IMG/VR virus record: IMGVR_UViG_3300047564_005433
Coordinates: 1-64,000 of that record
From: a virus
Direction: 5' to 3' (one strand)
DNA: 64,000 nucleotides
Shown piece by piece: positions 52,793 through 60,611 of this stretch; positions within the stretch are counted from its first letter, which is position 1; the number at the start of each line of letters is the position of its first letter. Under the pieces are notes generated by a model, which ran no database searches, was not told where the DNA came from, and saw only the letters and a program-made list of their open reading frames with translations. Both the position numbers and the translations under genes were made by a program.

Positions 52793-53766
52793 TCATTGAT
52801 CCTGATTACGTCCGGCGAAGTTTTTAAGCTCGTCGGCAAGCAGTGCGATAACGCGCCCGTCCATTCTCTTCGTCTTCATTAAACGTTGCAGAACAATCAA
52901 GCTTTCGTCCGTCACGCCATCATCTTTCTTCAGTTTTTTCGTGTCAAATGGTAAGAAATCATCCGGCTTGACTTTGCTTTTCTTGCCCGCCAGCATTCCT
53001 GCTGCCATCGTACCAAGCTTCGCAACGGCAACGCTGCTCACATTGTATTTTGCAATATCATGACGATCAAGATATTTCAATGCACGCTTAACATCATCAA
53101 GCTTTTGGAGGCCAAAATTTTTGGCGCTCCATCGCTCATCCTTGAAATCTGAAGCAGAGAGTCTGAAATAAATTTCGTTCCAATCCGTCAAATTCTTAAG
53201 TTGTTGCCTAGCTCGTGCTTCAAGCTTTTCTGCTACTGAGGACCATTCCTCTTCGTCGCTTTTTTTGCTGCCATGGCCTCCTGCGTCTCAGCATTTTGCT
53301 CTTCAGCAATAAACTCCACTACCTTCGCAATGGCCTTACGGGGAAGAGTTTTAGTGTCTTCAAGCTCCCAATCAGAAAGGTCTTGCCAGTCGCCATCAAT
53401 CATGCCTTGCCCGCGAGAACGAATGAAGGCAGTAACCATGCGAGCATTGGTAGCTTCTACAGATGACCCACTGGTAATCATTGCCAGGGTCTCTTCAGTG
53501 AAGTCAGAAAGCAATTCTGCTTCAGTAATGGTGCTACCGCCTTGCAATAGGGCAAAAGCCTCGTCCAGAGGAATCTCGCGCTGAGCGGCAATTCGCTTGG
53601 CAAGCTGGACGGCGCGAATAGTGGCTTGGCTTTGCAGTTTGCTAATTTCTTCCTGTTCAATGGATTCAGCAACAAGCCAGCTACCATAGCGCTTCAGGCG
53701 AATTTCGGGCAGCAGCTCAAAATAACCTTCAGTTTTGGTCTGAACCAGAAAGCTGTATTTGCTCAT
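52793..53766 (-). CDS. Tail assembly chaperone G-T fusion by -1 frameshift
   Basis: The zero-frame gene (53233-53766, 177 residues) ends soon after GCA AAA AAA GCG. A -1 shift on the A-AAA-AAA heptamer (53266-53260) leads into a frame that continues as SDEEEWSSVAEKLEARA and joins the region starting TDWNEIYFRL without any stop, ending at 52793. The downstream frame has no ATG of its own near its start. This is the gpG/gpGT arrangement that assembles the tail around the tape measure in siphophages. Confidence 0.75.
53233..53766 (-). CDS. Tail assembly chaperone G
   Basis: 177 residues (MSKYSFLVQTKTEGYFELLPE...), with ATIRAVQLAKRIAAQREIPLD, a helical middle and a Lys-rich end (AMAAKKATKRNGPQ) that holds the slippery heptamer. 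It lies between the 53729 gene and the tape measure, where gpG is expected. Start at ATG 53766; upstream residue choice is a non-ATG. A stem-loop after the slippery site was not clearly visible. Confidence 0.8.
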   Translation of the reverse strand: MSKYSFLVQTKTEGYFELLPEIRLKRYGSWLVAESIEQEEISKLQSQATIRAVQLAKRIAAQREIPLDEAFALLQGGSTITEAELLSDFTEETLAMITSGSSVEATNARMVTAFIRSRGQGMIDGDWQDLSDWELEDTKTLPRKAIAKVVEFIAEEQNAETQEAMAAKKATKRNGPQ

Positions 53767-53992
53767 GATCAAGAATGTTAAGCAATGCGTTGAACACCTT
53801 CACTCGCTCATGGGAAGAGCGAAATTCAGGCGGCACTTCAACCAACATTGAATGATTGTCGTTGCTAATTCTAATGGTCTGTTCTCGGCAGGAAATAAGG
53901 CACAAAATGCCAACTTCCAAAGCAGTGCCGTCCACCAAGCAATTAATGGCATGCACTGTATTGTCTGCGCTCCACAAATAGTCAACTTTCAT
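53729..53992 (-). CDS. Small protein of unknown function in the neck region
   Basis: 87 residues (MKVDYLWSADNTVHAINCLVD...), beta-rich, with VGILCLISCREQTIRIS and EVPPEFRSSHERVK. It overlaps the chaperone gene by 38 bases and the HK97-gp10-like gene by four. Location between neck and chaperone genes suggests a tail or neck factor. Not recognised. Confidence 0.5.
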   Translation of the reverse strand: MKVDYLWSADNTVHAINCLVDGTALEVGILCLISCREQTIRISNDNHSMLVEVPPEFRSSHERVKVFNALLNILDHEQIQLSGSDQN

Positions 53993-54438
53993 TGCAATGC
54001 TGTTCTAATGCGCCCTTTGAGCTGTCTGCTTACATTACTGCCAGCAAACAAATCTCGCTGCTGAAATACATCCGTCCATTGCCGTGGAGAAAGGTTGGTA
54101 CTGAGTCCTTCATGCACATACCAAGCGTATCCTCTCCCGCTATCATTCTTTGCATCCCAGTCCCAAGAGGCGGTAATATCAATGCCCCCTTGTGAAATAG
54201 AAAAACTGTCGCGCCCGCTTCGGTAGAGTTCTCCTAAGTCAAAAATATCGCGAGGGCTGCTAACAGTTTCTCCATTTTTCCTTTCAGTTTCTCCGTCATA
54301 AGGCCATTTTTCTTCAAGAAATTGGTCACGGAAGTAATCATTCACGTCAAAACGCGTCCAAGTCTCAAAGGCTTTTACGAGCTTTGCCTCTAAGCTTTTT
54401 GCATTGACGATGGCCCCTCCAACGATAGTTGCGCTCAT
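53989..54438 (-). CDS. Head-tail joining protein (HK97 gp10-like)
   Basis: 149 residues (MSATIVGGAIVNAKSLEAKLV...) with FDVNDYFRDQFLEEKWPYDGE, GELYRSGRDSFS and a C-terminal basic part (SRQLKGRIRTAL). Its size, the start with a helix and a GELYRSG/SGGI-type strand, and position between the tail terminator and the chaperones agree with neck proteins of the HK97 gp10 class. Moderate confidence in the family. Confidence 0.55.
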   Translation of the reverse strand: MSATIVGGAIVNAKSLEAKLVKAFETWTRFDVNDYFRDQFLEEKWPYDGETERKNGETVSSPRDIFDLGELYRSGRDSFSISQGGIDITASWDWDAKNDSGRGYAWYVHEGLSTNLSPRQWTDVFQQRDLFAGSNVSRQLKGRIRTALQ

Positions 54439-54845
54439 GATGCAATAAGAGGACGAAGAACAAGATCAGGAATCAAAAAGCGAGAACGCTCGTAAGCAAT
54501 ATCATCACCCGGAAAATATCTTTGCGTGGCATCAGGAAATCGCCGCACCATTCTGTCCATTGCCAAAGCAAGCGTATTGGAGCTTGGCGTGTATTGCACC
54601 ATTATCACTTCCCATACCTGCGTAACTTTTACAGTGCCTCCCAATGGAGATGCAGGCGTAAGCTGTGGAAACTCCCTCATTGTCACCTCCAGCCCTTTCA
54701 CCTTCCATTCTTTGGGCACACTTTGCCTGCCCACTACATACACTGCAGGAATCGTCGCGGCATTGGGTAGCGTATAAGTGCCAATCAGATTGGGCGATGC
54801 AGAAAGCAGCTCGGTGATAGTCTCACGCAGTTGAGAAATGTTCAT
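54435..54845 (-). CDS. Tail terminator-like protein
   Basis: 136 residues (MNISQLRETITELLSASPNLIG...), with AVYVVGRQSVPKEWKVKGLEV, TQVWEVIMVQY and SNTLALAMDRMVRRFPD. The fold style (N-terminal helix, then alpha-beta core) and its place before the neck protein fit a gpU-like tail terminator. It starts right behind the terminator at 54847-54874. Confidence 0.5.
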   Translation of the reverse strand: MNISQLRETITELLSASPNLIGTYTLPNAATIPAVYVVGRQSVPKEWKVKGLEVTMREFPQLTPASPLGGTVKVTQVWEVIMVQYTPSSNTLALAMDRMVRRFPDATQRYFPGDDIAYERSRFLIPDLVLRPLIAS

Positions 54846-54846
54846 T

Positions 54847-54874
54847 AAAAAAAGCCTGCCCCGTAGGGACAGGC
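54847..54874 (-). terminator. Strong intrinsic terminator between two virion genes
   Basis: GCCTGTCCC pairs with GGGGCAGGC (54854-54874 by stem) and seven T residues follow on the minus strand, directly ahead of the ATG at 54845. Probably sets the ratio of the upstream structural genes. Confidence 0.75.
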
Positions 54875-54896
54875 TAGCGAAAACAATGGAAAAGAA

Positions 54897-55475
54897 TCAG
54901 GAGTTAGGAGCGCTCGGGATGAGGCTGCCAGTATTCTCAGCATTCTGGTGAATGCCGATGCGGCCACGGCTGGTCAGATCAAAAGTCACTTCCACGAGGT
55001 TGTCAGCAGGATAGCTCTCGTTATAGTTCATCACGCATGCAACAAATGCCACGCGATCATAGTAGTAAGTGGTACCAGAAGCTCCGAGCTGCTTATTAAT
55101 TTCCACGTACACTTCGTGGTTCTTGTTGTAACGGCTTTCGCTAACCACTTGGAAAGCTTCGTCAAAGCTGTTGGGCAGGAACACAGTACCATCAACATCC
55201 TTCTGAAAATAAGACGTGATGGAGGCAGTAGCTTGGCTGGTAACAATCACGCTATCAGCGAAACCGCCGCCACCCAGCAGATAAAATTCTTGGTTGCCAT
55301 CATTGAAGGCAACAGAAGCAGTTGTAGCCGCCTGCAGAGTGTAGAGAGTGGGGGCGCCGCTTACGGTGAAGGTAGCGCCAGATTGAGTGATAACGGGACG
55401 AGCAGTGCCAGCAATAGAGCCCACGCGGACAATCACGTCCTGGCTCTTCACTAGCTCAGTGGGATGGTAGAGCAT
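54897..55475 (-). CDS. Probable major tail protein
   Basis: The 192-residue protein (MLYHPTELVKSQDVIVRVGS...) is beta-rich and Ser/Thr-rich, with a Gly cluster (EFYLLGGGGFADSV) and NKNHEVYVEINKQLGAS followed by YYYDRVAFVACVMNY and DNLVEVTFDLTSRGRIGI. The size, the lack of cysteine-rich motifs and the place before the tail terminator, chaperones and tape measure suggest the tail tube, but a head-decoration role cannot be excluded. The strong terminator immediately after it is what one expects of a highly expressed gene. SD AGGAA precedes the ATG. Confidence 0.5.
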   Translation of the reverse strand: MLYHPTELVKSQDVIVRVGSIAGTARPVITQSGATFTVSGAPTLYTLQAATTASVAFNDGNQEFYLLGGGGFADSVIVTSQATASITSYFQKDVDGTVFLPNSFDEAFQVVSESRYNKNHEVYVEINKQLGASGTTYYYDRVAFVACVMNYNESYPADNLVEVTFDLTSRGRIGIHQNAENTGSLIPSAPNS

Positions 55476-55503
55476 GAGAAATTCCTCGATGGAAAGAAGA
55501 GAG

Positions 55504-55893
55504 TTAAGCGTTGTCCACGCTTCCTTTGCCAATCAGTCTAAAAATGCCCCTGATCGGCGTACCTAAAAACTGCCAATAGTGAATAGCAATTTGTTCGTTA
55601 GGCAACAGTTCAAATCTTCCTTCTCTTCCATTGATGGTGGCTTTTGCACTATCGCCAACAGTTACGCCAGACAGCGTAAGGGGACTGGTCATCCTGCCTT
55701 CCATGTAGACGGCAGTCAGATCAGCCCCCAACAGTTGGTCGTAACGAGGATTGGCTTTTTGCTTCAATGTGGCATAAAACGTAACTCCCGTGCTAACGGG
55801 CACGTAATTACCAGTTTCAGCATCAAGCGCATAGCCTGAAGCCACGTGAAATACCAGAGTGGCATTAGCAAGTGGCTCCAGAAAGTTACTCAC
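55504..55893 (-). CDS. Head-closure or neck protein
   Basis: 129 residues starting with GTG (MSNFLEPLANATLVFHVASGY...). It has YATLKQKANPRYDQLLGAD and MEGRMTSPLTLSGVTVG and a C-terminal basic stretch (RGIFRLIGKGS). GTGA overlaps the previous stop. Its place after the connector suggests a head-completion stopper. Confidence 0.5.
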   Translation of the reverse strand: MSNFLEPLANATLVFHVASGYALDAETGNYVPVSTGVTFYATLKQKANPRYDQLLGADLTAVYMEGRMTSPLTLSGVTVGDSAKATINGREGRFELLPNEQIAIHYWQFLGTPIRGIFRLIGKGSVDNA

Positions 55894-56201
55894 ACGACAA
55901 ACCCAACAGAAGAAAGAGGAAGATTGTTGGTCATTCGTTTAAACTCCTGACCATATTGAGTAGCATCAAGCCCCTCGCCATATACTTTGCCGTCAGTGGC
56001 ACCAATTTGAATGCCCATTTGAGCAAGCTGAATGGCAATGATATGAGCAGCAAGGAACTTTACAGCCCTATCAGTTTGATCCCCAAACACATCGCTAGAG
56101 GCATCGTAAGAAGCCTCTGCAATGGCGCCATTGACGATGCCAGAAGGATGCGGGCTGAATTCAGGAAAGCGCTCAAGAAAGCTTGCATAAGAAACTGCCA
56201 T
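55890..56201 (-). CDS. Head-tail connector-like protein
   Basis: 103 residues (MAVSYASFLERFPEFSPHPSG...), with FLERFPEF near the start, AVKFLAAHIIAIQLAQMGIQI and a basic end. The F-x-x-RFPEF start followed by a helical AAHI-region is typical of DUF4054 or gp6-like head-tail connectors. It lies after the capsid genes, as expected. Confidence 0.6.
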   Translation of the reverse strand: MAVSYASFLERFPEFSPHPSGIVNGAIAEASYDASSDVFGDQTDRAVKFLAAHIIAIQLAQMGIQIGATDGKVYGEGLDATQYGQEFKRMTNNLPLSSVGFVV

Positions 56202-56203
56202 AA

Positions 56204-56590
56204 TCAGGCCTTCCCAATACGAATGGCTTCCGTGCGCTTTGCAATGGCATTCCTCACGCGAACGCGGCCTTCAATTTTCTTCCAATCAGCAAGACGATCT
56301 GCATCATGGATGAGTTCGATGGCACGAATGGCTTGCGTGAGAGGAAGTTCGCTAAGGCTTTGAACATTTTCAGGCAGGTCTTCTACCATCACTTGTTCTT
56401 TCATTTCTTCAATGGCGCCAATAGCAAGAAGCTTCTTGACCGTACCATTTTCCTTCGCCTCCTTCCATTTCTCATCAGGAATTTCCTGATTAAGACCAGG
56501 CGTCAGTTGAATGAGCCCGCTCTTGGTAATAATGCCAAACCCTGCATCACGAGGGGGATTTTCAAGTTCGGGACGATAAGCAATCAGCAT
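56204..56590 (-). CDS. Protein of unknown function in the head module
   Basis: 128 residues (MLIAYRPELENPPRDAGFGIIT...) with IPDEKWKEAKENGTVKKLLAIG followed by LSELPLTQAIRAIELIHDAD. Charged and partly helical; sits between the major capsid protein and the connector. Possibly a head-assembly factor; not recognised. Confidence 0.55.
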   Translation of the reverse strand: MLIAYRPELENPPRDAGFGIITKSGLIQLTPGLNQEIPDEKWKEAKENGTVKKLLAIGAIEEMKEQVMVEDLPENVQSLSELPLTQAIRAIELIHDADRLADWKKIEGRVRVRNAIAKRTEAIRIGKA

Positions 56591-56646
56591 TGTTCAAGAA
56601 AAACAATTGCTAATAGCTTAACGCCCCTCTTCTTGATTAACTATCC

Positions 56647-57555
56647 TCAGGCAGAGGCCTGCACATAGATCATGCTCTTGGGATAGTACAGAGCAACGCC
56701 ACCCACACGGGCATGGGCAGGAACGATGAATTCCAGACCACGCTGTTGAGGCGGGAACAGCTCGAGAGGCTGAGGGATGTGCAGTTGCACTTTCTCAGGA
56801 TCACGCTTGTACACAACCATACGGTCAGTGTTCAGCACGCTGTTGTCGGCTTCCAACTGGTTGATGGGCTCAACGTTACGAATGTAGGGGTTGGTACGCA
56901 GGAAATACTCAAGCACAGTCACGTCCGAGCTGTCGGAGTTACGAGTGGTGCTGATCTTGTTGTAGTCCGCGTAGGACAGCAGAATGGTATCGGGCTGTTC
57001 CTTCATCTTGGAGCCGTTGATGATGGCAGTCACGCCATAGTTCAGCAGTTCCAGCATTTCCTGGGCAGTGGTACCAGTAGTGGTGAACCACTTGTCAGCA
57101 GCAACCACGTCCACGGTGGAGTTGTTGAAGAAACCAGCCAAGCCCACAGAGCTTTCGCCGAAGAAAGCAAGGCTTTCCACTTTCTCTTCATAGGCACGAC
57201 GCACAGCAGCAGCGCGACGCTGCTCCAGAGCGATGTTGGCCATTTGAGCAGCACGCAGTTCCTGCACGGTGTAACCGAAGCTGCCACCGAAGGAACGAAT
57301 GTTGATGCTCTTTTCCACTTGGCTGATGTCAGCGCGGGGCAGATCATCAGCAGCGTCCGCAATCAGACGGAACTCACCAGTGGAGTCCATGATGCGATAG
57401 GTGAAGGTCTGGGCGCCAGGACCAGCTTCAGCAGTGACGGGCAGAACAGTGGGATATTTAATATCCGCATACTGCACTTCAAAAACTTGGGGGCGAATGT
57501 ACTCAAGCTGACGCTCAAGGAACAGGCCCGCATCATCCATACGGAATTCAGACAT
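56647..57555 (-). CDS. Major capsid protein (DUF2184-type)
   Basis: The 302-residue protein (MSEFRMDDAGLFLERQLEYIRPQVFEVQY...) shows AGPGAQTFTYRIMDS, a central ELRAAQMANIALEQRRAAAVRRAYEEKVE and the end AHARVGGVALYYPKSMIYVQ. These match DUF2184/HK97-fold major capsid proteins of environmental siphophages. The ATG at 57555 follows AGGAGG; the upstream frame is the end of the previous gene region. Neighbours are the cement protein and the protease, as in other head modules. Strong call for the family, no subunit data available. Confidence 0.85.
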   Translation of the reverse strand: MSEFRMDDAGLFLERQLEYIRPQVFEVQYADIKYPTVLPVTAEAGPGAQTFTYRIMDSTGEFRLIADAADDLPRADISQVEKSINIRSFGGSFGYTVQELRAAQMANIALEQRRAAAVRRAYEEKVESLAFFGESSVGLAGFFNNSTVDVVAADKWFTTTGTTAQEMLELLNYGVTAIINGSKMKEQPDTILLSYADYNKISTTRNSDSSDVTVLEYFLRTNPYIRNVEPINQLEADNSVLNTDRMVVYKRDPEKVQLHIPQPLELFPPQQRGLEFIVPAHARVGGVALYYPKSMIYVQASA

Positions 57556-57571
57556 TGTTAAGAGCCTCCTA

Positions 57572-58132
57572 TCAAGAATCAGCAGAGAGGGTGAAGCTCG
57601 GACCATTCAGCTCCAGAACAGCGAGACCGCTGCCAGTGGTGGAGGTGAGGAAACGAGCGTTAGCGAGGCGCACAGTTTTGCCCGATGCAAAAGCATGGGA
57701 GAACTGACCAGCCTTGCCAGTGCCACTAGCGGAATACAGCACACGCACGGGCGATGCGGGAGTAACAGCGCCGGTCACGTAGACGGCCACTGCACCTTCG
57801 TTAGCCACGTTCATGGCTTGCTGATTCTTCACACCAGGACGGCTGTTGCTGTCGAGGGCAGTTTCATCAACGTAGGTGAGGACGTTAACGCCCAGCACAG
57901 TGTCAGAAGCGCCAGAAATGGTAGTGGCGGAATTAGCGATGGTACCAGCAGTGTTATACACAGCCAGATTACCAAAGGGAACAACAGCGCCAGTCTCGTT
58001 GACGTAGGTGCCGATGGTGTTGTCGCGGATGTCAGACAGTTGACCTTCCAGCAGTGCAGCATGCGCGAGGCTGTAAGCCTGTTGCACGCCACCAGCGGAG
58101 GCGGTGCCCGAAGCAGAGAAAGTTACGGCCAT
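57572..58132 (-). CDS. Capsid cement / decoration protein
   Basis: 186 residues (MAVTFSASGTASAGGVQQAYS...), Ala/Gly/Thr-rich and beta-structured, with YVNETGAVVPFGNLAVY, QQAMNVANEGAVAVYVTG and RVLYSASGTGKAG. Cement proteins of this type (DUF2190-like) bind the outer capsid. It lies between the protease-scaffold gene and the major capsid gene. AAGGAGG precedes the ATG. Confidence 0.65.
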   Translation of the reverse strand: MAVTFSASGTASAGGVQQAYSLAHAALLEGQLSDIRDNTIGTYVNETGAVVPFGNLAVYNTAGTIANSATTISGASDTVLGVNVLTYVDETALDSNSRPGVKNQQAMNVANEGAVAVYVTGAVTPASPVRVLYSASGTGKAGQFSHAFASGKTVRLANARFLTSTTGSGLAVLELNGPSFTLSADS

Positions 58133-58134
58133 AA

Positions 58135-58752
58135 TTACTTAGCCTCCTTAGAGATGGAAAGGGGCTTCTTCCAAGCATTCTGCAGCATGTCCATGTAGGA
58201 CGAAGGAGCAGAAACGGGAGAAGCAATGGAAGCTACGGCTTTGCGCAGCTCATCAGTGGTAACAGAATCTTTGCGACCCTCAGAGAGAGTGTCAAACATT
58301 GCTTGCACGTAGTCGTCGCTCTTCTCAGAAAGATCAAGCTCATCACCACGCACTGCCTTGATGGAGTCAACCATCACTTCGCGAGCAGTTTTGCCAGCGA
58401 AAGCATAAGCTGCATCGAGCACAGGCTTGGCTTTTTCAATGAGAGCAACGCGCTCTTCCACCATGGAATCAAGATTGATTTCCTTGGCAGCAGCGAGTTC
58501 AGCGGAAAGCTCTTCCACTTGCTCAGCCAGAGCATCAGCGCGACCCTCAGCGGAATCACACTTGCCCTTCATTTCTTTTTCCATGGCGTCCATTTCTTCC
58601 TTCATTTTGGAAGCTTCGGACATCATGCCGTCATACTTTTTCTTCATGTCCTCGTAGGACATTTTGGCGTCTTCCCGTTCTTTGGTAATCGCCAGAGCTA
58701 CGCTCTCGCTCACCTCGAACTCGGCGCCATCAAAATTGACCTTAGCAGTCAT
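58135..58752 (-). CDS. Possible nested scaffold product (internal start)
   Basis: An in-frame ATG at 58752, with GAGG eight bases upstream, begins MTAKVNFDGAEFEV and leads through the coiled-coil part. In lambda (C/Nu3) and related phages the scaffold is produced the same way. Length would be 205 residues. Prediction only. Confidence 0.4.
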   Translation of the reverse strand: MTAKVNFDGAEFEVSESVALAITKEREDAKMSYEDMKKKYDGMMSEASKMKEEMDAMEKEMKGKCDSAEGRADALAEQVEELSAELAAAKEINLDSMVEERVALIEKAKPVLDAAYAFAGKTAREVMVDSIKAVRGDELDLSEKSDDYVQAMFDTLSEGRKDSVTTDELRKAVASIASPVSAPSSYMDMLQNAWKKPLSISKEAK

Positions 58753-59328
58753 AGATGGATCCTCATTATTGGGGATTAAAGATGGATCAGCGGCATCTTG
58801 GCGATCAAGATGAAGCTTCACTTGCGGGCCAGCGCGGCCACGACGAACAACAGCGATGTGATTACCAAGGATTTCCTTTTGGATGCCATCGTAATGTTCA
58901 CCGCCATCAGTAACGCCAGGCGTAGGATCATAATTAACCCTATAGCCAGCGCTTACCTCACGAGCATCGCCACGCATGATGCGCTCAATGGTGTCTTGAT
59001 CAGTGATTGTCATCACAGCCTTGACAAAACCATTGTCGTACACCACTTCAGTGCCGCTAAATCCTACTTGGTAGTCTTTAGTATTTTCGGCATCAAGAAG
59101 GACGGGGGGATGCTCAGAAGTGATTGCCTTGCCCGCAAAGGAAGCAAGACTATCGGGAGAAGCCACTTCTGTTTCAGGCCTGTATTCGCGACGCACGGAG
59201 CCATCAGCATCTGTGTAGAGCTGAATACCAGTGCGAGCAATCGAGGCCCAAGCCCGAAGATAGCCTTCAGGCGTCACCTCATATTTCTCAATGGGAGAGA
59301 AATCGTAGCGACAAGATGTGGTGCTCAT
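58135..59328 (-). CDS. Prohead protease fused to scaffold region (DUF2213-type)
   Basis: The 397-residue protein has an N-terminal DUF2213-like protease region (MSTTSCRYDFSPIEKYEVT..., EHPPVLLDAENTKDY, RRGRAGPQVKLH), then from about residue 195 a long, acidic coiled-coil scaffold part (EASKMKEEMDAMEKEMKGKCDS). The layout of protease plus scaffold in one chain, before the capsid gene, is known in several phages. An internal ATG at 58752 preceded by GAGGATCCATCT may produce the scaffold alone (58135-58752). The gene has a TATAAT -10 box (59352-59347) and faces the repressor gene. Confidence 0.8.
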   Translation of the reverse strand: MSTTSCRYDFSPIEKYEVTPEGYLRAWASIARTGIQLYTDADGSVRREYRPETEVASPDSLASFAGKAITSEHPPVLLDAENTKDYQVGFSGTEVVYDNGFVKAVMTITDQDTIERIMRGDAREVSAGYRVNYDPTPGVTDGGEHYDGIQKEILGNHIAVVRRGRAGPQVKLHLDRQDAADPSLIPNNEDPSMTAKVNFDGAEFEVSESVALAITKEREDAKMSYEDMKKKYDGMMSEASKMKEEMDAMEKEMKGKCDSAEGRADALAEQVEELSAELAAAKEINLDSMVEERVALIEKAKPVLDAAYAFAGKTAREVMVDSIKAVRGDELDLSEKSDDYVQAMFDTLSEGRKDSVTTDELRKAVASIASPVSAPSSYMDMLQNAWKKPLSISKEAK

Positions 59329-59346
59329 ATAATCACTTTACCAATA

Positions 59347-59352
59347 ATTATA
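59347..59352 (-). promoter_or_regulatory. -10 box TATAAT of the head operon
   Basis: Minus-strand AAACTATAATTATTGG; 19 bases before the ATG at 59328. A perfect consensus -10 box; the -35 region overlaps the operator at 59371-59386. Confidence 0.6.
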
Positions 59353-59370
59353 GTTTACAATTGAAACGGC

Positions 59371-59386
59371 TATTCAGGACTGAATA
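59371..59386. promoter_or_regulatory. Palindromic operator candidate TATTCAG-GA-CTGAATA
   Basis: A 16-bp inverted repeat with two central bases, ending five bases before the XRE gene ATG at 59391. Its position fits both repressor autoregulation and blocking of the divergent head-operon promoter. Confidence 0.6.
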
Positions 59387-59390
59387 AAAA

Positions 59391-59675
59391 ATGTGGCTGC
59401 TTAAGAAAAGCGACGTGGATGTGCTTAAGATGCCTCATCAGCAGGCTCGTCTTCTCATTGCTTCTCGCATTAAAGAAGCCCGCCTTAATAGCGGGCTTTC
59501 TCAAAAGGACGTAGCTCAAGCTTTACATACAAGCCAAAGCTCTTATTCACGAATGGAACGCGCTGAACTGGCTCCAGATTGCGTGCAAATTCGCACTCTC
59601 AGTGGTCTCTATGGAATAAGCGTATTGTGGCTGATGGGCTACCCCTCGTTTATTCTCAACACGCGAAGAGATTAA
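59391..59675 (+). CDS. XRE-family HTH repressor or regulator
   Basis: The 94-residue protein (MWLLKKSDVDVLKMPHQQA...) contains ARLLIASRIKEARLNSGLSQ followed by QKDVAQALHTSQSSYSRMERAEL, the classic helix-turn-helix of CI/Cro/XRE regulators near residues 35-60. It lacks a large C-terminal cleavable domain, so it is more Cro-like or a short repressor. It is on the plus strand, facing the head operon, with the palindrome 59371-59386 next to its start. Together with the integrase this supports lysogeny control. Confidence 0.8.
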   Translation: MWLLKKSDVDVLKMPHQQARLLIASRIKEARLNSGLSQKDVAQALHTSQSSYSRMERAELAPDCVQIRTLSGLYGISVLWLMGYPSFILNTRRD

Positions 59676-59983
59676 TCCTCGTCGCCGTCATCATCACGAA
59701 GGTCGCGAAGTTGATCTTCAATGCCCTCCATAATGTATGACTTTGCCATTGCCTCAATTTCAAACGTAAGAAACTTAGTCGGATCAAAATGAGGGTCGGG
59801 CTTTTCGTAGACGCTCATCACATAGATGTGCGTCTCGTCTAGCCGGCCATTCTTGAAGCATTGCTTCTCCACTAGTTCCCATCGCGAAGTATTGCGGTGT
59901 TCGTTAGCAGAAAGAATGGCTAAAGCCTGCATCACGCCAATACCTTCATCTTCTTGCTCGATGACGCGCACGTATTCGCTCAT
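59672..59983 (-). CDS. Small acidic protein of unknown function
   Basis: 103 residues (MSEYVRVIEQEDEGIGVMQAL...), with VEKQCFKNGRLDETHIYVMS and an acidic end (LRDLRDDDGDED). It converges with the repressor gene and overlaps its stop by four bases; the two genes share only a few bases. ATGA overlap with the upstream gene. Not recognised. Confidence 0.5.
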   Translation of the reverse strand: MSEYVRVIEQEDEGIGVMQALAILSANEHRNTSRWELVEKQCFKNGRLDETHIYVMSVYEKPDPHFDPTKFLTFEIEAMAKSYIMEGIEDQLRDLRDDDGDED

Positions 59984-60291
59984 TGGCTTGTATTACGACT
60001 TTCTACCATCTTAATGATGCGTTTAGCCCATGCCCTCCCGGCATCTCCTCCCCATAGCAACCAAGCAATATATCCAGCGTCGTTTTCCCCGCCGCTTTTA
60101 TTCTTCTCATGACGAGAAAAGAATGCAGACATACGTTTGATTGTGGCATAGCTGATCTTGCTGCCACCAGCCAAATCACCAGCTCTAGCAACGCCACTGC
60201 CAATGCTCTGTTTACCAGCTTCCTGCGTTGTTAAGCCGCCTTTGCCATGCTTCTTGCGCAGTTCTAGTCCTCGACGGGCAGCACTTCGCAC
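59980..60291 (-). CDS. Head-module-associated protein with RHEKN motif
   Basis: 103 residues with GTG start (MRSAARRGLELRKKHGKGGLT...). It has a basic N-terminus, KISYATIKRMSAFFSRHEKN, and YIAWLLWGGDAGRAWAKRIIKM. The R-A-A-R-x-G-L-x-L-x-x-x-G then FFSRHE then WLLWGGDAGxAWA motif set occurs in phage proteins encoded near portal or prohead genes. Function not known. It overlaps its neighbour by four bases. Confidence 0.6.
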   Translation of the reverse strand: MRSAARRGLELRKKHGKGGLTTQEAGKQSIGSGVARAGDLAGGSKISYATIKRMSAFFSRHEKNKSGGENDAGYIAWLLWGGDAGRAWAKRIIKMVESRNTSQ

Positions 60292-60326
60292 AGCAGCAGG
60301 AGGGGAGAAACTCTCAGCGTCTCCCC

Positions 60327-60584
60327 TCAGCGCTTTTTTCCGCAGCTCCCATCCATTTCCTCTTCTTCCTCTTCCTCTTCGCCAATCATCTCCTTAAAGA
60401 ATCCCATGTAGTATTCATCGCTCATGTCTTCTTTCGGTTTGCGCGTCATGCCAGCTTCAGACAAGGCAATTGCTAGTGCCTGCTTCGGGCTCTTCACCGC
60501 CTCGCCACTGCTGCTCTTTAGCTTGCCACTTTTGTATTCGCGCATCACCTTGGCAATTTTTACCTGCTTTTCCTTCTTGGTCAT
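60327..60584 (-). CDS. DUF6496-type small basic protein
   Basis: 85 residues (MTKKEKQVKIAKVMREYKSGKLKSSSGEAV...), with KSPKQALAIALSEAGMTRKP and an acidic Glu run (GEEEEEEEEMDG) near the end. The KVMREYKSGKL and ALAIALSEA motifs define the DUF6496 family seen in phages and environmental bacteria. A histone-like or DNA-binding role is possible but unproven. Confidence 0.65.
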   Translation of the reverse strand: MTKKEKQVKIAKVMREYKSGKLKSSSGEAVKSPKQALAIALSEAGMTRKPKEDMSDEYYMGFFKEMIGEEEEEEEEMDGSCGKKR

Positions 60585-60611
60585 AACGCTAAATGCTTTC
60601 CTTAAGCATAA

